Part shown: positions 1-6,281 of the stretch, in pieces
Position numbering within the stretch: the stretch's first letter is position 1
Layout of the letters: each line of letters opens with the position of its first letter
Source of the DNA: Hyphomicrobiaceae bacterium
GTDB lineage: Bacteria; Pseudomonadota; Alphaproteobacteria; Rhizobiales; HXMU1428-3
Direction of reading: 5' to 3'
Length of the DNA stretch: 10,339 nt
Assembly: GCA_028285025.1 (NCBI GenBank)
Contig: JANQQH010000133.1
Span: 1 to 10,339, forward strand
The notes under the pieces: model-generated
The model's database searches: none
What the model saw: only the letters and a program-made list of their open reading frames with translations
Told to the model about the DNA's origin: nothing
Translations under genes and position numbers: made by a program

Positions 1-525
1 AGCAGACCCTTTTACAATTGGAATATCATCACCAGGGAAACCATACTCAGTTAGAAGCTCACGAATTTCCATTTCAACAAGCTCAAGCAGCTCTTCATCG
101 TCCACTTGGTCAACTTTGTTCATGAACACAACAAGCGCTGGCACACCAACTTGACGAGCAAGCAAAATGTGTTCCCGTGTTTGAGGCAGGGGGCCATCAG
201 CTGATGACACAACAAGAATGCCGCCATCCATCTGAGCCGCACCAGTGATCATATTTTTCACATAGTCAGCATGGCCTGGGCAGTCAACGTGAGCATAGTG
301 ACGGTTTTCAGTTTCATATTCCACATGCGCTGTAGAAATAGTAATACCGCGTTCACGTTCTTCAGGGGCATTATCGATATCTGAATAATCTTGGGCTTCA
401 GCACCACCAGCTTCAGCAAGCACTTTCGTGATCGCAGCTGTTAGTGTTGTTTTACCATGGTCAACGTGACCGATGGTACCAATATTCACGTGTGGTTTAG
501 TACGCTCAAATTTTTCCTTGGCCAT
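1..525 (-). CDS. tuf: Elongation factor Tu, N-terminal 175 residues (cut by window edge)
   Basis: EF-Tu is the GTPase that delivers aminoacyl-tRNA to the ribosomal A site in the cytoplasm. The visible part is most of the GTP-binding domain. It has the P-loop GHVDHGKT (residues 19-26), the switch I core RGITI with T62, the DCPGH motif (81-85, with the catalytic His at 85) and NKVD (136-139). The fifth guanine-binding motif (SAL) starts at residue 174, exactly where the window cuts the gene. About 220 residues, including domains II and III, lie outside. The ATG at 525 is preceded by GGAG seven bases upstream. The gene is the last visible member of the str operon, 86 bases after fusA. I see no convincing terminator or promoter in that gap, so co-transcription with fusA is likely. 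Many proteobacteria carry a second tuf copy, and whether this genome does cannot be seen. Identity is certain. Confidence 0.98.
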   Translation of the reverse strand, partial: MAKEKFERTKPHVNIGTIGHVDHGKTTLTAAITKVLAEAGGAEAQDYSDIDNAPEERERGITISTAHVEYETENRHYAHVDCPGHADYVKNMITGAAQMDGGILVVSSADGPLPQTREHILLARQVGVPALVVFMNKVDQVDDEELLELVEMEIRELLTEYGFPGDDIPIVKGSA

Positions 526-611
526 CTTGGCTCTCCATTTTTCAGTCTTTTTGTGCTCTTTCAAAACACGCTTTAAACGAAACTACTACTCAATCTCTTA
601 CACAAAGTGCT

Positions 612-2687
612 TTAAGCAAATTTGGCCTGAACTTCGTCAGCCACCGCTTGCGGCACTTGGGCATAGTGATCAAATTGCATTGTAAATTGGGCACGGCCCT
701 GACTTTGCGACCGCAAAGTGTTCACATAACCAAACATGTTGGCCAATGGCACCATTGCATTCACAACAAGGGCATTACCGCGTTGTTCCTGGCCTTGCAC
801 CTGACCACGACGGCTGTTCAAGTCGCCCATAATGCCACCCAAATATTCTTCAGGTGTCACAACCTCAACCTTCATAATAGGCTCAAGAAGTTTTGGACCA
901 GCTTGCTTGGCTCCATCGCGAAAACCGGCACGACCGGCAATTTCAAACGCCATCACAGAACTATCAACATCGTGATAAGCACCATCTGTCAGCGTCACCA
1001 TAACGTCAAGCATTGGGAAGCCAGCCAGAATACCATTATCCATTACAGACTTAATGCCCTTTTCAACACCAGGGATATATTCTTTCGGCACATTACCGCC
1101 AACAACTTTACTTTCAAAAACAAAACCTGAATTGGCCTCACCAGGCTCAATTGTCATTTTCACACGAGCAAACTGACCAGAACCACCAGATTGTTTCTTA
1201 TGGGTATAATCAACTTCAGCTGACTGAGTTAAAGTCTCCCGGTAAGCCACTTGTGGCTGACCGATATTGGCCTCAACACCAAACTCACGCTTCATACGAT
1301 CAACAAGAATATCAAGGTGAAGCTCACCCATACCCTTCAAAATTGTTTGCCCAGACTCTTCATCAGAAGACACACGGAAAGAAGGATCTTCTTGCGCCAA
1401 ACGGTTTAACGCCACACCCAATTTTTCCTGGTCACCTTTTGATTTAGGCTCAACAGCAATCTCAATAACAGGATCAGGAAATTCCATCCGCTCCAGAATA
1501 ACCGGTGATGATTGAATGCAAAGCGTATCGCCCGTCGTCACATCTTTCAAACCTGCGATCGCAACAATATCTCCAGCATACGCTTCCTTGATATCTTCAC
1601 GGTCATTTGAATGCATTAACAACATCCGACCAACACGCTCTTTTTTATCTTTGACTGAGTTCAGCAAAGTCATACCAGATTCAACTTTACCAGAGTAAAT
1701 GCGACAGAAAGTCAAAGACCCAACAAACGGGTCATTCATAATTTTAAAGGCCAACATTGATAGCGGCTCATCATCAGATGCCACACGAACTGTTTCTTCT
1801 TCAGTCTTAACATCAATGCCTTTAATTGAAGGAATATCAACCGGTGAAGGCAAATAATCGACAACAGCATCAAGCAATGGCTGAACACCCTTGTTCTTAA
1901 AGGCAGTACCACAAAGAATCGGATGGAAAGCAATATCAATTGTGCCCCGGCGGATCAATTCCTTGATCTTGGCTTCATCAGGCTCATTACCTTCTAGGTA
2001 AGCTTCCATTGCATCTTCATCAAGCTCAACAAGCGTCTCGATCATTTTCTCGCGATACTCGGCCGCCTTTTCAGCAAGCTCTGCAGGGATCTCAGTTTCA
2101 TTAAACTTAGCGCCAAGAGATTCCTCTTCCCAGACGATCGCCTTCATTGCGACAAGGTCAATAACACCCAAGAAATCATTTTCAGCACCAATAGGAAGCT
2201 GAATTGGCAAAGCATTCGCGCCAAGACGATCTTCAACCATAGCAACTGAATTATAAAAATCAGCGCCCAGCTTATCCATCTTATTTACAAAAATCATTCG
2301 CGGCACTTCATAACGCTCAGCTTGACGCCAAACAGTTTCTGTTTGCGGCTCAACACCAGCGTTCGCATCAAGCAAAGCAACCGCACCATCAAGCACACGC
2401 AAAGAGCGCTCAACCTCAATGGTAAAGTCCACGTGACCAGGCGTATCAATGATATTTAGGCGCTTGTCATTCCAAAAACAAGTGGTCGCAGCTGACGTGA
2501 TGGTAATCCCACGCTCTTGCTCCTGCTCCATCCAGTCCATCGTGGCAGCACCATCATGAACCTCACCAATTTTATGGCTTTTACCAGTGTAATAAAGCAC
2601 ACGCTCTGTGGTCGTGGTTTTACCCGCATCAATATGCGCCATAATGCCAAAGTTACGATAGTCTTCAATTTTATAGTCGCGGCCCAT
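612..2687 (-). CDS. fusA: Elongation factor G
   Basis: EF-G is the translocase GTPase that moves tRNA and mRNA through the ribosome after peptide transfer and helps recycle ribosomes. At 691 residues it has the normal length for the bacterial family. The G domain shows AHIDAGKT (17-24), RGITIT (59-64), DTPGH (81-85) and NKMD (135-138). The domain IV motif [10 protein letters not shown] lies at residues 496-505 (bases 1173-1202), and the C-terminal domain V is complete. The wording [13 protein letters not shown] after the G3 motif is typical of alphaproteobacterial EF-G. The ATG at 2687 has AAGGA eight bases upstream. It follows rpsG by 34 bases and precedes tuf by 86, the standard rpsL-rpsG-fusA-tuf order. 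I see no truncation or altered catalytic residue, and identity is certain. Confidence 0.99.
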   Translation of the reverse strand: MGRDYKIEDYRNFGIMAHIDAGKTTTTERVLYYTGKSHKIGEVHDGAATMDWMEQEQERGITITSAATTCFWNDKRLNIIDTPGHVDFTIEVERSLRVLDGAVALLDANAGVEPQTETVWRQAERYEVPRMIFVNKMDKLGADFYNSVAMVEDRLGANALPIQLPIGAENDFLGVIDLVAMKAIVWEEESLGAKFNETEIPAELAEKAAEYREKMIETLVELDEDAMEAYLEGNEPDEAKIKELIRRGTIDIAFHPILCGTAFKNKGVQPLLDAVVDYLPSPVDIPSIKGIDVKTEEETVRVASDDEPLSMLAFKIMNDPFVGSLTFCRIYSGKVESGMTLLNSVKDKKERVGRMLLMHSNDREDIKEAYAGDIVAIAGLKDVTTGDTLCIQSSPVILERMEFPDPVIEIAVEPKSKGDQEKLGVALNRLAQEDPSFRVSSDEESGQTILKGMGELHLDILVDRMKREFGVEANIGQPQVAYRETLTQSAEVDYTHKKQSGGSGQFARVKMTIEPGEANSGFVFESKVVGGNVPKEYIPGVEKGIKSVMDNGILAGFPMLDVMVTLTDGAYHDVDSSVMAFEIAGRAGFRDGAKQAGPKLLEPIMKVEVVTPEEYLGGIMGDLNSRRGQVQGQEQRGNALVVNAMVPLANMFGYVNTLRSQSQGRAQFTMQFDHYAQVPQAVADEVQAKFA

Positions 2688-2721
2688 TGGTCCGATCCTT
2701 CAAAAAAAGTCTTTAAAATAA

Positions 2722-3192
2722 TTACCAGCGATAGTGAGAAAATGCCCGGTTAGCCTCAGCCATACGGTGCGTATCTTCCCGCTTCTTAACAGCAGAACCA
2801 CGGTTATTTGCAGCATCCATCAACTCACCGGACAAACGCTCAACCATAGTGTTTTCATTGCGCCCACGCGCAGCTGAGATCAACCAACGAATAGCCAACG
2901 CCTTCTTGCGCTCAGCACGAACCTCAACAGGCACCTGATAAGTCGCCCCGCCTACACGGCGAGAACGAACCTCAATAGCAGGGCTCACATTTTCCAAAGC
3001 CTGATGAAACAATTCAACAGGGTCCGTCTTAGCCTTATCCTCAATACGATCAAGGGCGCCATACACAATGCGCTCAGCAACTGACTTCTTGCCATGCTGC
3101 ATGATCGAATTCATGAACTTCGTCAAAACGACATCCCCAAACTTCGGATCAGGAATGATATCTCTTTTTTCTGCTCTGTGGCGGCGTGACAT
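2722..3192 (-). CDS. rpsG: 30S ribosomal protein S7
   Basis: S7 is a primary 16S rRNA-binding protein that nucleates assembly of the 30S head and lines the E site. The product has 156 residues, the usual length. It begins [10 protein letters not shown] and carries the family signature around [19 protein letters not shown], followed by AIRWL and [20 protein letters not shown] near the end. The HYRW C-terminus is typical of alphaproteobacteria. The ATG at 3192 has GGGAG seven bases upstream. It lies 46 bases after rpsL and 34 before fusA, as in the classical str operon. In E. coli, S7 represses its own operon by binding the rpsL-rpsG intercistronic RNA. The 46-base gap here is shorter than the E. 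coli target and shows no obvious matching fold, so that mechanism cannot be assumed. Confidence 0.99.
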   Translation of the reverse strand: MSRRHRAEKRDIIPDPKFGDVVLTKFMNSIMQHGKKSVAERIVYGALDRIEDKAKTDPVELFHQALENVSPAIEVRSRRVGGATYQVPVEVRAERKKALAIRWLISAARGRNENTMVERLSGELMDAANNRGSAVKKREDTHRMAEANRAFSHYRW

Positions 3193-3238
3193 TCAAGCTC
3201 TCCCAGCCAATAAATCTCTTTAATAATACAAACGCCCC

Positions 3239-3610
3239 TTACTTAGGACGCTTCGCTCCATATTTCGAACGGCGCTGCTTTCTGTCTGCAACACCTTGCG
3301 TATCCAACACACCGCGCAAAATGTGATAGCGCACACCCGGCAAGTCTTTCACCCGGCCACCGCGAATAAGCACAACAGAGTGCTCTTGCAAATTGTGCCC
3401 CACACCAGGAATATAGCTGGTCACCTCAAAGCCATTCGACAACCGCACCCGCGCAACTTTACGCATGGCCGAGTTTGGCTTCTTAGGTGTGGTTGTATAA
3501 ACCCGTGTACACACACCGCGCTTTTGCGGACAAGCTTCCATGGCAGGAACTTTGTTTCTTTTCACCTGCGGCTTGCGCGACTTTCTAACAAGCTGTTGTA
3601 TTGTAGGCAT
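3239..3610 (-). CDS. rpsL: 30S ribosomal protein S12
   Basis: S12 sits at the 30S-50S interface near the decoding centre and influences translational accuracy. The product has 123 residues. It contains [22 protein letters not shown] (split here around K43/K44), then [26 protein letters not shown], and ends in KYGAKRPK. The lysines whose substitution gives classical streptomycin resistance (K43 and K88, counting Met) are both present, as is D89, the residue methylthiolated in many bacteria. Residue 70 is Val where most proteobacteria have Glu; hydrophobic residues occur there in chloroplast and cyanobacterial S12. The ATG at 3610 has only a weak ribosome-binding site (GGAT about ten bases upstream), which is unusual for a highly expressed gene and may matter for control by the long leader. 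It is the first gene of the str operon. Confidence 0.99.
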   Translation of the reverse strand: MPTIQQLVRKSRKPQVKRNKVPAMEACPQKRGVCTRVYTTTPKKPNSAMRKVARVRLSNGFEVTSYIPGVGHNLQEHSVVLIRGGRVKDLPGVRYHILRGVLDTQGVADRKQRRSKYGAKRPK

Positions 3611-4002
3611 GAGCCAAAATCCAATTCTTTAACGCCTTTTTTAGTAGGACCCACTCCCACAACAAGGCTTTGCCTCAACTCACTCTTGAAACTCTTTTTC
3701 AAGATCTTGATATGCACCAAACGTAAAGCCGGACCTCATTTGGCAAAGCCCACCCAGTTGCGGGGATTGCCAAAGGCCCAACAGACAACATCAGAGGATC
3801 AACAAGCAGATCGCTTTAAAATAAGCCAATCATCACTTAGCTTAATACAGCCTAAAGCCCCTACAAGGGATCATGGTCTCTCATGTAATTTTGGTTTCTA
3901 ACAGCAGTGTTTAAGCTCTTAATCGCCCACCTTTTTTGAAAAAAGCTCTCAGGGTGCGCCCCTAATTGACGACGTTAAATCACTTACGACCTGTTGTGAG
4001 TT
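3611..4002 (-). promoter_or_regulatory. Long 5' leader of the str operon (rpsL leader)
   Basis: About 390 bases separate the predicted transcription start (near 4002) from the rpsL ATG, with no credible ordinary gene between them. Several short inverted repeats are visible on the minus strand. They include AGGG/CCCT at 3963-3951, CTTTTT/AAAAAG in the AT-rich run near 3945-3931, AAGC/GCTT near 3815-3803, an eight-base-pair stem at 3774-3739, and an eight-base-pair stem TCTTGAAA/TTTCAAGA at 3704-3684. GGCTTTGCC (3750-3742) is a perfect complement of GGCAAAGCC (3674-3666). No pattern matches a ribosomal-protein leader or riboswitch that I recognise. A regulatory role is inference from length, structure density and position ahead of rpsL. 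The leader length depends on the predicted promoter being the one used. Confidence 0.45.
3739..3774 (-). promoter_or_regulatory. Stem-loop in the rpsL leader
   Basis: TTTGGCAA (3774-3767) pairs perfectly with TTGCCAAA (3746-3739) to give eight base pairs. Inside the 20-base loop, CCC can pair with GGG (CCCC GCAACT GGG), extending the hairpin. Its 3' arm overlaps GGCTTTGCC (3750-3742), which can instead pair over nine bases with GGCAAAGCC at 3674-3666, so the two folds exclude each other. No U-run follows, so it is not an intrinsic terminator itself. The structure is seen in sequence; function is inferred. Confidence 0.4.
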
Positions 4003-4008
4003 GGCTGG

Positions 4009-4037
4009 AACATATATAGGGTTTGCTCATTCGTCAA
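4009..4037 (-). promoter_or_regulatory. Predicted sigma70-type promoter of the str operon
   Basis: TTGACG (4037-4032) matches five of six bases of the -35 consensus. It is followed by exactly 17 bases and then TATGTT (4014-4009), a four-of-six -10 embedded in a TATATATG run. An A-rich stretch at 4067-4061 lies upstream, where an UP-like element could sit. The discriminator after the -10 is GC-rich (CCAGCC), a feature of stringently controlled ribosomal promoters in other proteobacteria; that link is inference. Predicted transcription starts near 4002. It is the best promoter seen between yceI and rpsL. Confidence 0.65.
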
Positions 4038-4180
4038 CAGTTAACAACACGAAAATGTCATTTTTTTCAAACCTCTTGACCATTTATAGTTATTTTTCTC
4101 AAAGCTCGTGATTGAAAAACGAAAAGTCGCAAGCCCAAATCGCCAAAAACGAGCCACTTTAATGACACAATCACCTAATG

Positions 4181-4218
4181 AAAAAACAACCCAAACACGC
4201 ATTGAGATGCCTGGGCTG
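4181..4218 (-). terminator. Possible intrinsic terminator after yceI
   Basis: On the minus strand CAGCCCA (4218-4212) can pair with TGGGTTG, with one G-T wobble. An inner GCAT/ATGC stem (loop CTCA) is separated from it by a lopsided internal loop. A run of six T's follows at 4186-4181. It begins 21 bases past the yceI stop. The stem is imperfect, so efficiency is doubtful, but the position between yceI and the str promoter suits a terminator. Confidence 0.4.
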
Positions 4219-4239
4219 CTGTGATGGTAAAAACAAGAT

Positions 4240-4851
4240 TTACTGACGAAACATCTCTGTTTCAATGATAATATCAACCTTATCACCTGTCATTGGCACA
4301 AACAGTCCCATACCAAAATCAGACCGTTTCACAGACGTTCTGGCAGAAAAGGCCGCCACATAAACATCTTTATATTTAGGGTTGAACTTACCAAGCGGAT
4401 GTGGCTGATCGATAATATAAGTCATATCCAGCACCACCGGTTTGGTTTTCCCCTTGATGGTCAAATCGCCTGCAACTTTAAATTTTTTGCCAGAGACCTT
4501 TTGCACCTCGGTGCTTTTAAATGTGATACTAGGAAATTGAGCCGAATTGAAAAAGTCTTTGCTCCTTAAATGCTTGTCAAATTCCTTCACACCGGTATCA
4601 ACGCTATTCACATCAATCGTCACATCCACAGAACTTTTGGCCGGCGCTGTCTTATCCATAATCACATTGCCAGTAACTTTTTTAAACTGACCATAGGCGC
4701 GCGACATGCCCAAATGCTGATAGGAAAAAATAACCTCAGTATGCGTGGGATCAAACGTATAAGTTTGAGGTTCCGCCAAAGCAACACTTGGAGCAAACCC
4801 ACCAAAGGTGGTCCCAATTAAAAGAGTGGCAATTGCTAAAAGTTTTTTCAT
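4240..4851 (-). CDS. yceI: Secreted YceI-family isoprenoid-binding protein
   Basis: YceI proteins are periplasmic lipocalin-like beta-barrels; structures of family members contain bound isoprenoid chains. Their physiological role is not settled. The 203-residue product starts with a clear Sec signal peptide: MKK, a hydrophobic core, and an ALA cleavage site after residue 26 (ALA|EPQT). The mature 177 residues cover the whole family: YTFDPTHTEV (31-40), HLGMSRAYGQF (46-56), an IDVNSVDTG strand (79-87), HLRSKDFF (94-101), FPSITFKST (106-114), GDLTIKGKTKPV (128-139) and RSDFGMG (176-182). I chose ATG 4851 over an in-frame ATG at 4890 because GGAGG lies eight bases before 4851. The longer version would add 13 residues in front of the signal peptide. 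It starts 58 bases after the b561-YceI gene and is probably co-transcribed. The soluble and anchored YceI forms may share a lipid or quinone-like ligand (inference). Confidence 0.93.
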   Translation of the reverse strand: MKKLLAIATLLIGTTFGGFAPSVALAEPQTYTFDPTHTEVIFSYQHLGMSRAYGQFKKVTGNVIMDKTAPAKSSVDVTIDVNSVDTGVKEFDKHLRSKDFFNSAQFPSITFKSTEVQKVSGKKFKVAGDLTIKGKTKPVVLDMTYIIDQPHPLGKFNPKYKDVYVAAFSARTSVKRSDFGMGLFVPMTGDKVDIIIETEMFRQ

Positions 4852-4859
4852 AAACATTT

Positions 4860-4864
4860 CCTCC
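4860..4864 (-). promoter_or_regulatory. Ribosome binding site that fixes the yceI start
   Basis: GGAGG at 4864-4860 stands eight bases before ATG 4851, the ideal placement. It is the strongest Shine-Dalgarno sequence in the window. An upstream in-frame ATG at 4890 has no comparable site, so the signal peptide begins directly at the start Met. Confidence 0.85.
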
Positions 4865-4909
4865 ATAACTTTTAATTCTATCACTTGCATACAATGTTAA
4901 GAAAAATTA

Positions 4910-6118
4910 TTACTGTTTTATGGCGTGAATATCGATTGTTAAAGTCACCTCATCATCCAACACTTGTGTACTGGCCCACTCACCTTGGCCAATACCATAA
5001 GCTGTACGACTCATAATGGCTTTACCCGTCGCCTTTATGGTTTCTTTTTTTATTTTTTCATCATTAGATTTAATGATAAGCAAATCAACCGTGAGCGGCT
5101 TAGATATAGCCTTAATCGTCAAAGTGCCATTTAAGCGGTATTTATTTGCTCCTAAACTTTCAAAAGCTTCAGCATAAAACTTAGCTGTTTGATGAGCTTG
5201 CACATCAAACCAAGACGAAGACAATAATGTTTGTTCAATCATTTGTGTTCCAAGCGACAAAGACGCCACATCAACAATGACTTCAACTTTCGCCTTTGCA
5301 GGCGCATCAGGGTCAAATTTTAACCGGTTTAACAGCAACGATTTAAAAACACCCGTTGTCGGGCTTGATTTCTGGGTTGCGGTAAATTCAAGTTTACTTG
5401 TCTTTTGATCAACCACCCATTGAGTATGGGCAGATTTAGTTGTTTGAAAAACGCCCGGTTTGTCCTGCTGTTGTATTTCGGCAAGCTCAGGTGCTGCTTG
5501 AGGTGGGTTTATCACTGTTGAATAAACAATCAGACCAATCCCAGCCAACAACGCCCCCGCTAACAAACCCATATGAACAAATGAAGGGGCCATCTTTTGT
5601 AAAATACGGTCTTGCCAAACTTTATGATGCAAAACCACCGCACCAATATGCCCAATAAGCAAAAACAAAAGTGCAAAAGCACCAAGCTTGTGCAACAGGG
5701 CCAACACATCTGAAAACGCTTCATCTTTGCTCATTAAGTTTGGAAGAGGCAAAACTTCAAACAACACGATTTCAAAACCAGCAGTGGAACTGCGCAACCA
5801 GCCAATCAAGGGAATAACAATAAGCAAAAGATAAAGCCCAATATGCCCCACCTTTGCCAGCAAATGAATAAAGGCAGGAACTTGGGGCCCCTCACTTTTG
5901 GGCGGAAAAGAAACAAAGCGCCAAGCCAACCTGAAAACAACCAACGCTAAAACCGTAATGCCAATCCATTTATGCCAAGCATAAAGCGTGAGCTTTAACT
6001 CAGACACAGGCAGCTCGGTCATGAACAGCCCCAAAACAAACAGACACAAAATCAAAGGCACCATTAGCCAATGAAATTGCCTTGACAGCCAGTTATAACA
6101 CTTTACCTGATCCTGCAT
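4910..6118 (-). CDS. Cytochrome b561 - YceI fusion membrane protein
   Basis: This 402-residue protein joins an electron-carrying membrane cytochrome to a YceI lipid-binding domain. Residues 1-170 match the bacterial CybB/YceJ b561 family: four hydrophobic helices near 15-36, 46-67, 86-107 and 138-166. The likely haem ligands are H16, H49, H143 and H157. The 14-residue spacing of the last two and the following HHKVWQD segment match CybB closely. A fifth helix (about 183-203) follows, then a linker, then a YceI domain (about 232-402) with WFDV (303-306), GTLTIKAISKPLTV (331-344) and GIGQGEW (375-381). Four-helix b561 proteins end in the cytoplasm, so the fifth helix would place YceI in the periplasm. 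I chose ATG 6118; a TTG one codon upstream is possible, because AGGA lies ten bases before the ATG and seven before the TTG. In E. coli, yceJ (b561) and yceI are separate neighbouring genes, so the fusion fits a known partnership. The electron donor and acceptor are unknown. Confidence 0.93.
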   Translation of the reverse strand: MQDQVKCYNWLSRQFHWLMVPLILCLFVLGLFMTELPVSELKLTLYAWHKWIGITVLALVVFRLAWRFVSFPPKSEGPQVPAFIHLLAKVGHIGLYLLLIVIPLIGWLRSSTAGFEIVLFEVLPLPNLMSKDEAFSDVLALLHKLGAFALLFLLIGHIGAVVLHHKVWQDRILQKMAPSFVHMGLLAGALLAGIGLIVYSTVINPPQAAPELAEIQQQDKPGVFQTTKSAHTQWVVDQKTSKLEFTATQKSSPTTGVFKSLLLNRLKFDPDAPAKAKVEVIVDVASLSLGTQMIEQTLLSSSWFDVQAHQTAKFYAEAFESLGANKYRLNGTLTIKAISKPLTVDLLIIKSNDEKIKKETIKATGKAIMSRTAYGIGQGEWASTQVLDDEVTLTIDIHAIKQ

Positions 6119-6203
6119 CAAGAATTTGTCCTAGCCTTTAACAAGTCCTAAAACGCCAAATAAACACCATGAAAGATATGCAAAAACCTTCACAGCATTA
6201 ACA

Positions 6204-6244
6204 AACATATTGGTTATACGAAAAGTTAGATCAAAATCAGTCAA
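6204..6244 (-). promoter_or_regulatory. Weak candidate promoter for the b561-YceI / yceI unit
   Basis: A -10-like TATAAC (6218-6213) lies 20 bases after TTGACT (6244-6239). TATGTT (6209-6204) lies 19 bases after TTGATC (6234-6229). Both spacers are longer than the optimal 17, so neither is convincing. A promoter is expected because a strong terminator precedes and the next ATG is at 6118. No other better candidate is visible in the 6119-6242 gap. Confidence 0.3.
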
Positions 6245-6275
6245 AAAAAAGCCGCCTAGTTCAAGGCGGCTTTTT
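6243..6275 (-). terminator. Rho-independent terminator of rpoC
   Basis: On the minus strand AAAAAGCCGCC and GGCGGCTTTTT form an 11-base-pair stem around an eight-base loop (TTGAACTA), followed by eight T's (6250-6243). The GC core is six perfect pairs. The hairpin begins six bases after the rpoC stop codon, so the rpoBC transcript should end here. The reverse orientation has five T's and could also stop antisense transcription. Confidence 0.93.
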
Positions 6276-6281
6276 AAAATA

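Noticed and set aside
526..611. fusA-tuf gap examined for a separate tuf promoter or terminator
   Set aside because: Only a ribosome-binding site is evident; no paired -35/-10 boxes or hairpin with a T-run were found.
3398..3403. Val at S12 residue 70 where most proteobacteria have Glu
   Set aside because: Hydrophobic residues are normal at this site in chloroplast and cyanobacterial S12, and the surrounding residues are intact, so it is natural variation rather than a clear resistance change.
3296..3901. A 201-codon open frame on the plus strand across rpsL and its leader
   Set aside because: It runs antisense through highly conserved rpsL, its low-complexity translation resembles no family I know, and no ribosome-binding site supports it. 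It is a shadow of the rpsL codon pattern plus chance.
3939..3963. Possible attenuator: AGGG/CCCT hairpin then six T's in the rpsL leader
   Set aside because: The stem is only four base pairs and six bases separate it from the T-run, so it lacks terminator geometry.
4075..4100. TTGACC followed by TATAGT-like sequence on the plus strand
   Set aside because: The spacing between the elements is far too short for a promoter and no plus-strand gene follows.
4041..4286. An 81-codon minus-strand frame overlapping the end of yceI
   Set aside because: It overlaps the yceI C-terminus in another frame and runs across the terminator and AT-rich spacer; its product looks random, and it has no good ribosome-binding site.
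4240..4890. Longer 216-residue form of yceI starting at ATG 4890
   Set aside because: It would put 13 residues ahead of a textbook signal peptide, while GGAGG is perfectly placed for ATG 4851.
6116..6121. TTG start one codon upstream of the b561-YceI gene
   Set aside because: Spacing from AGGA is compatible with it, but ATG is the more common start and the difference is a single residue.
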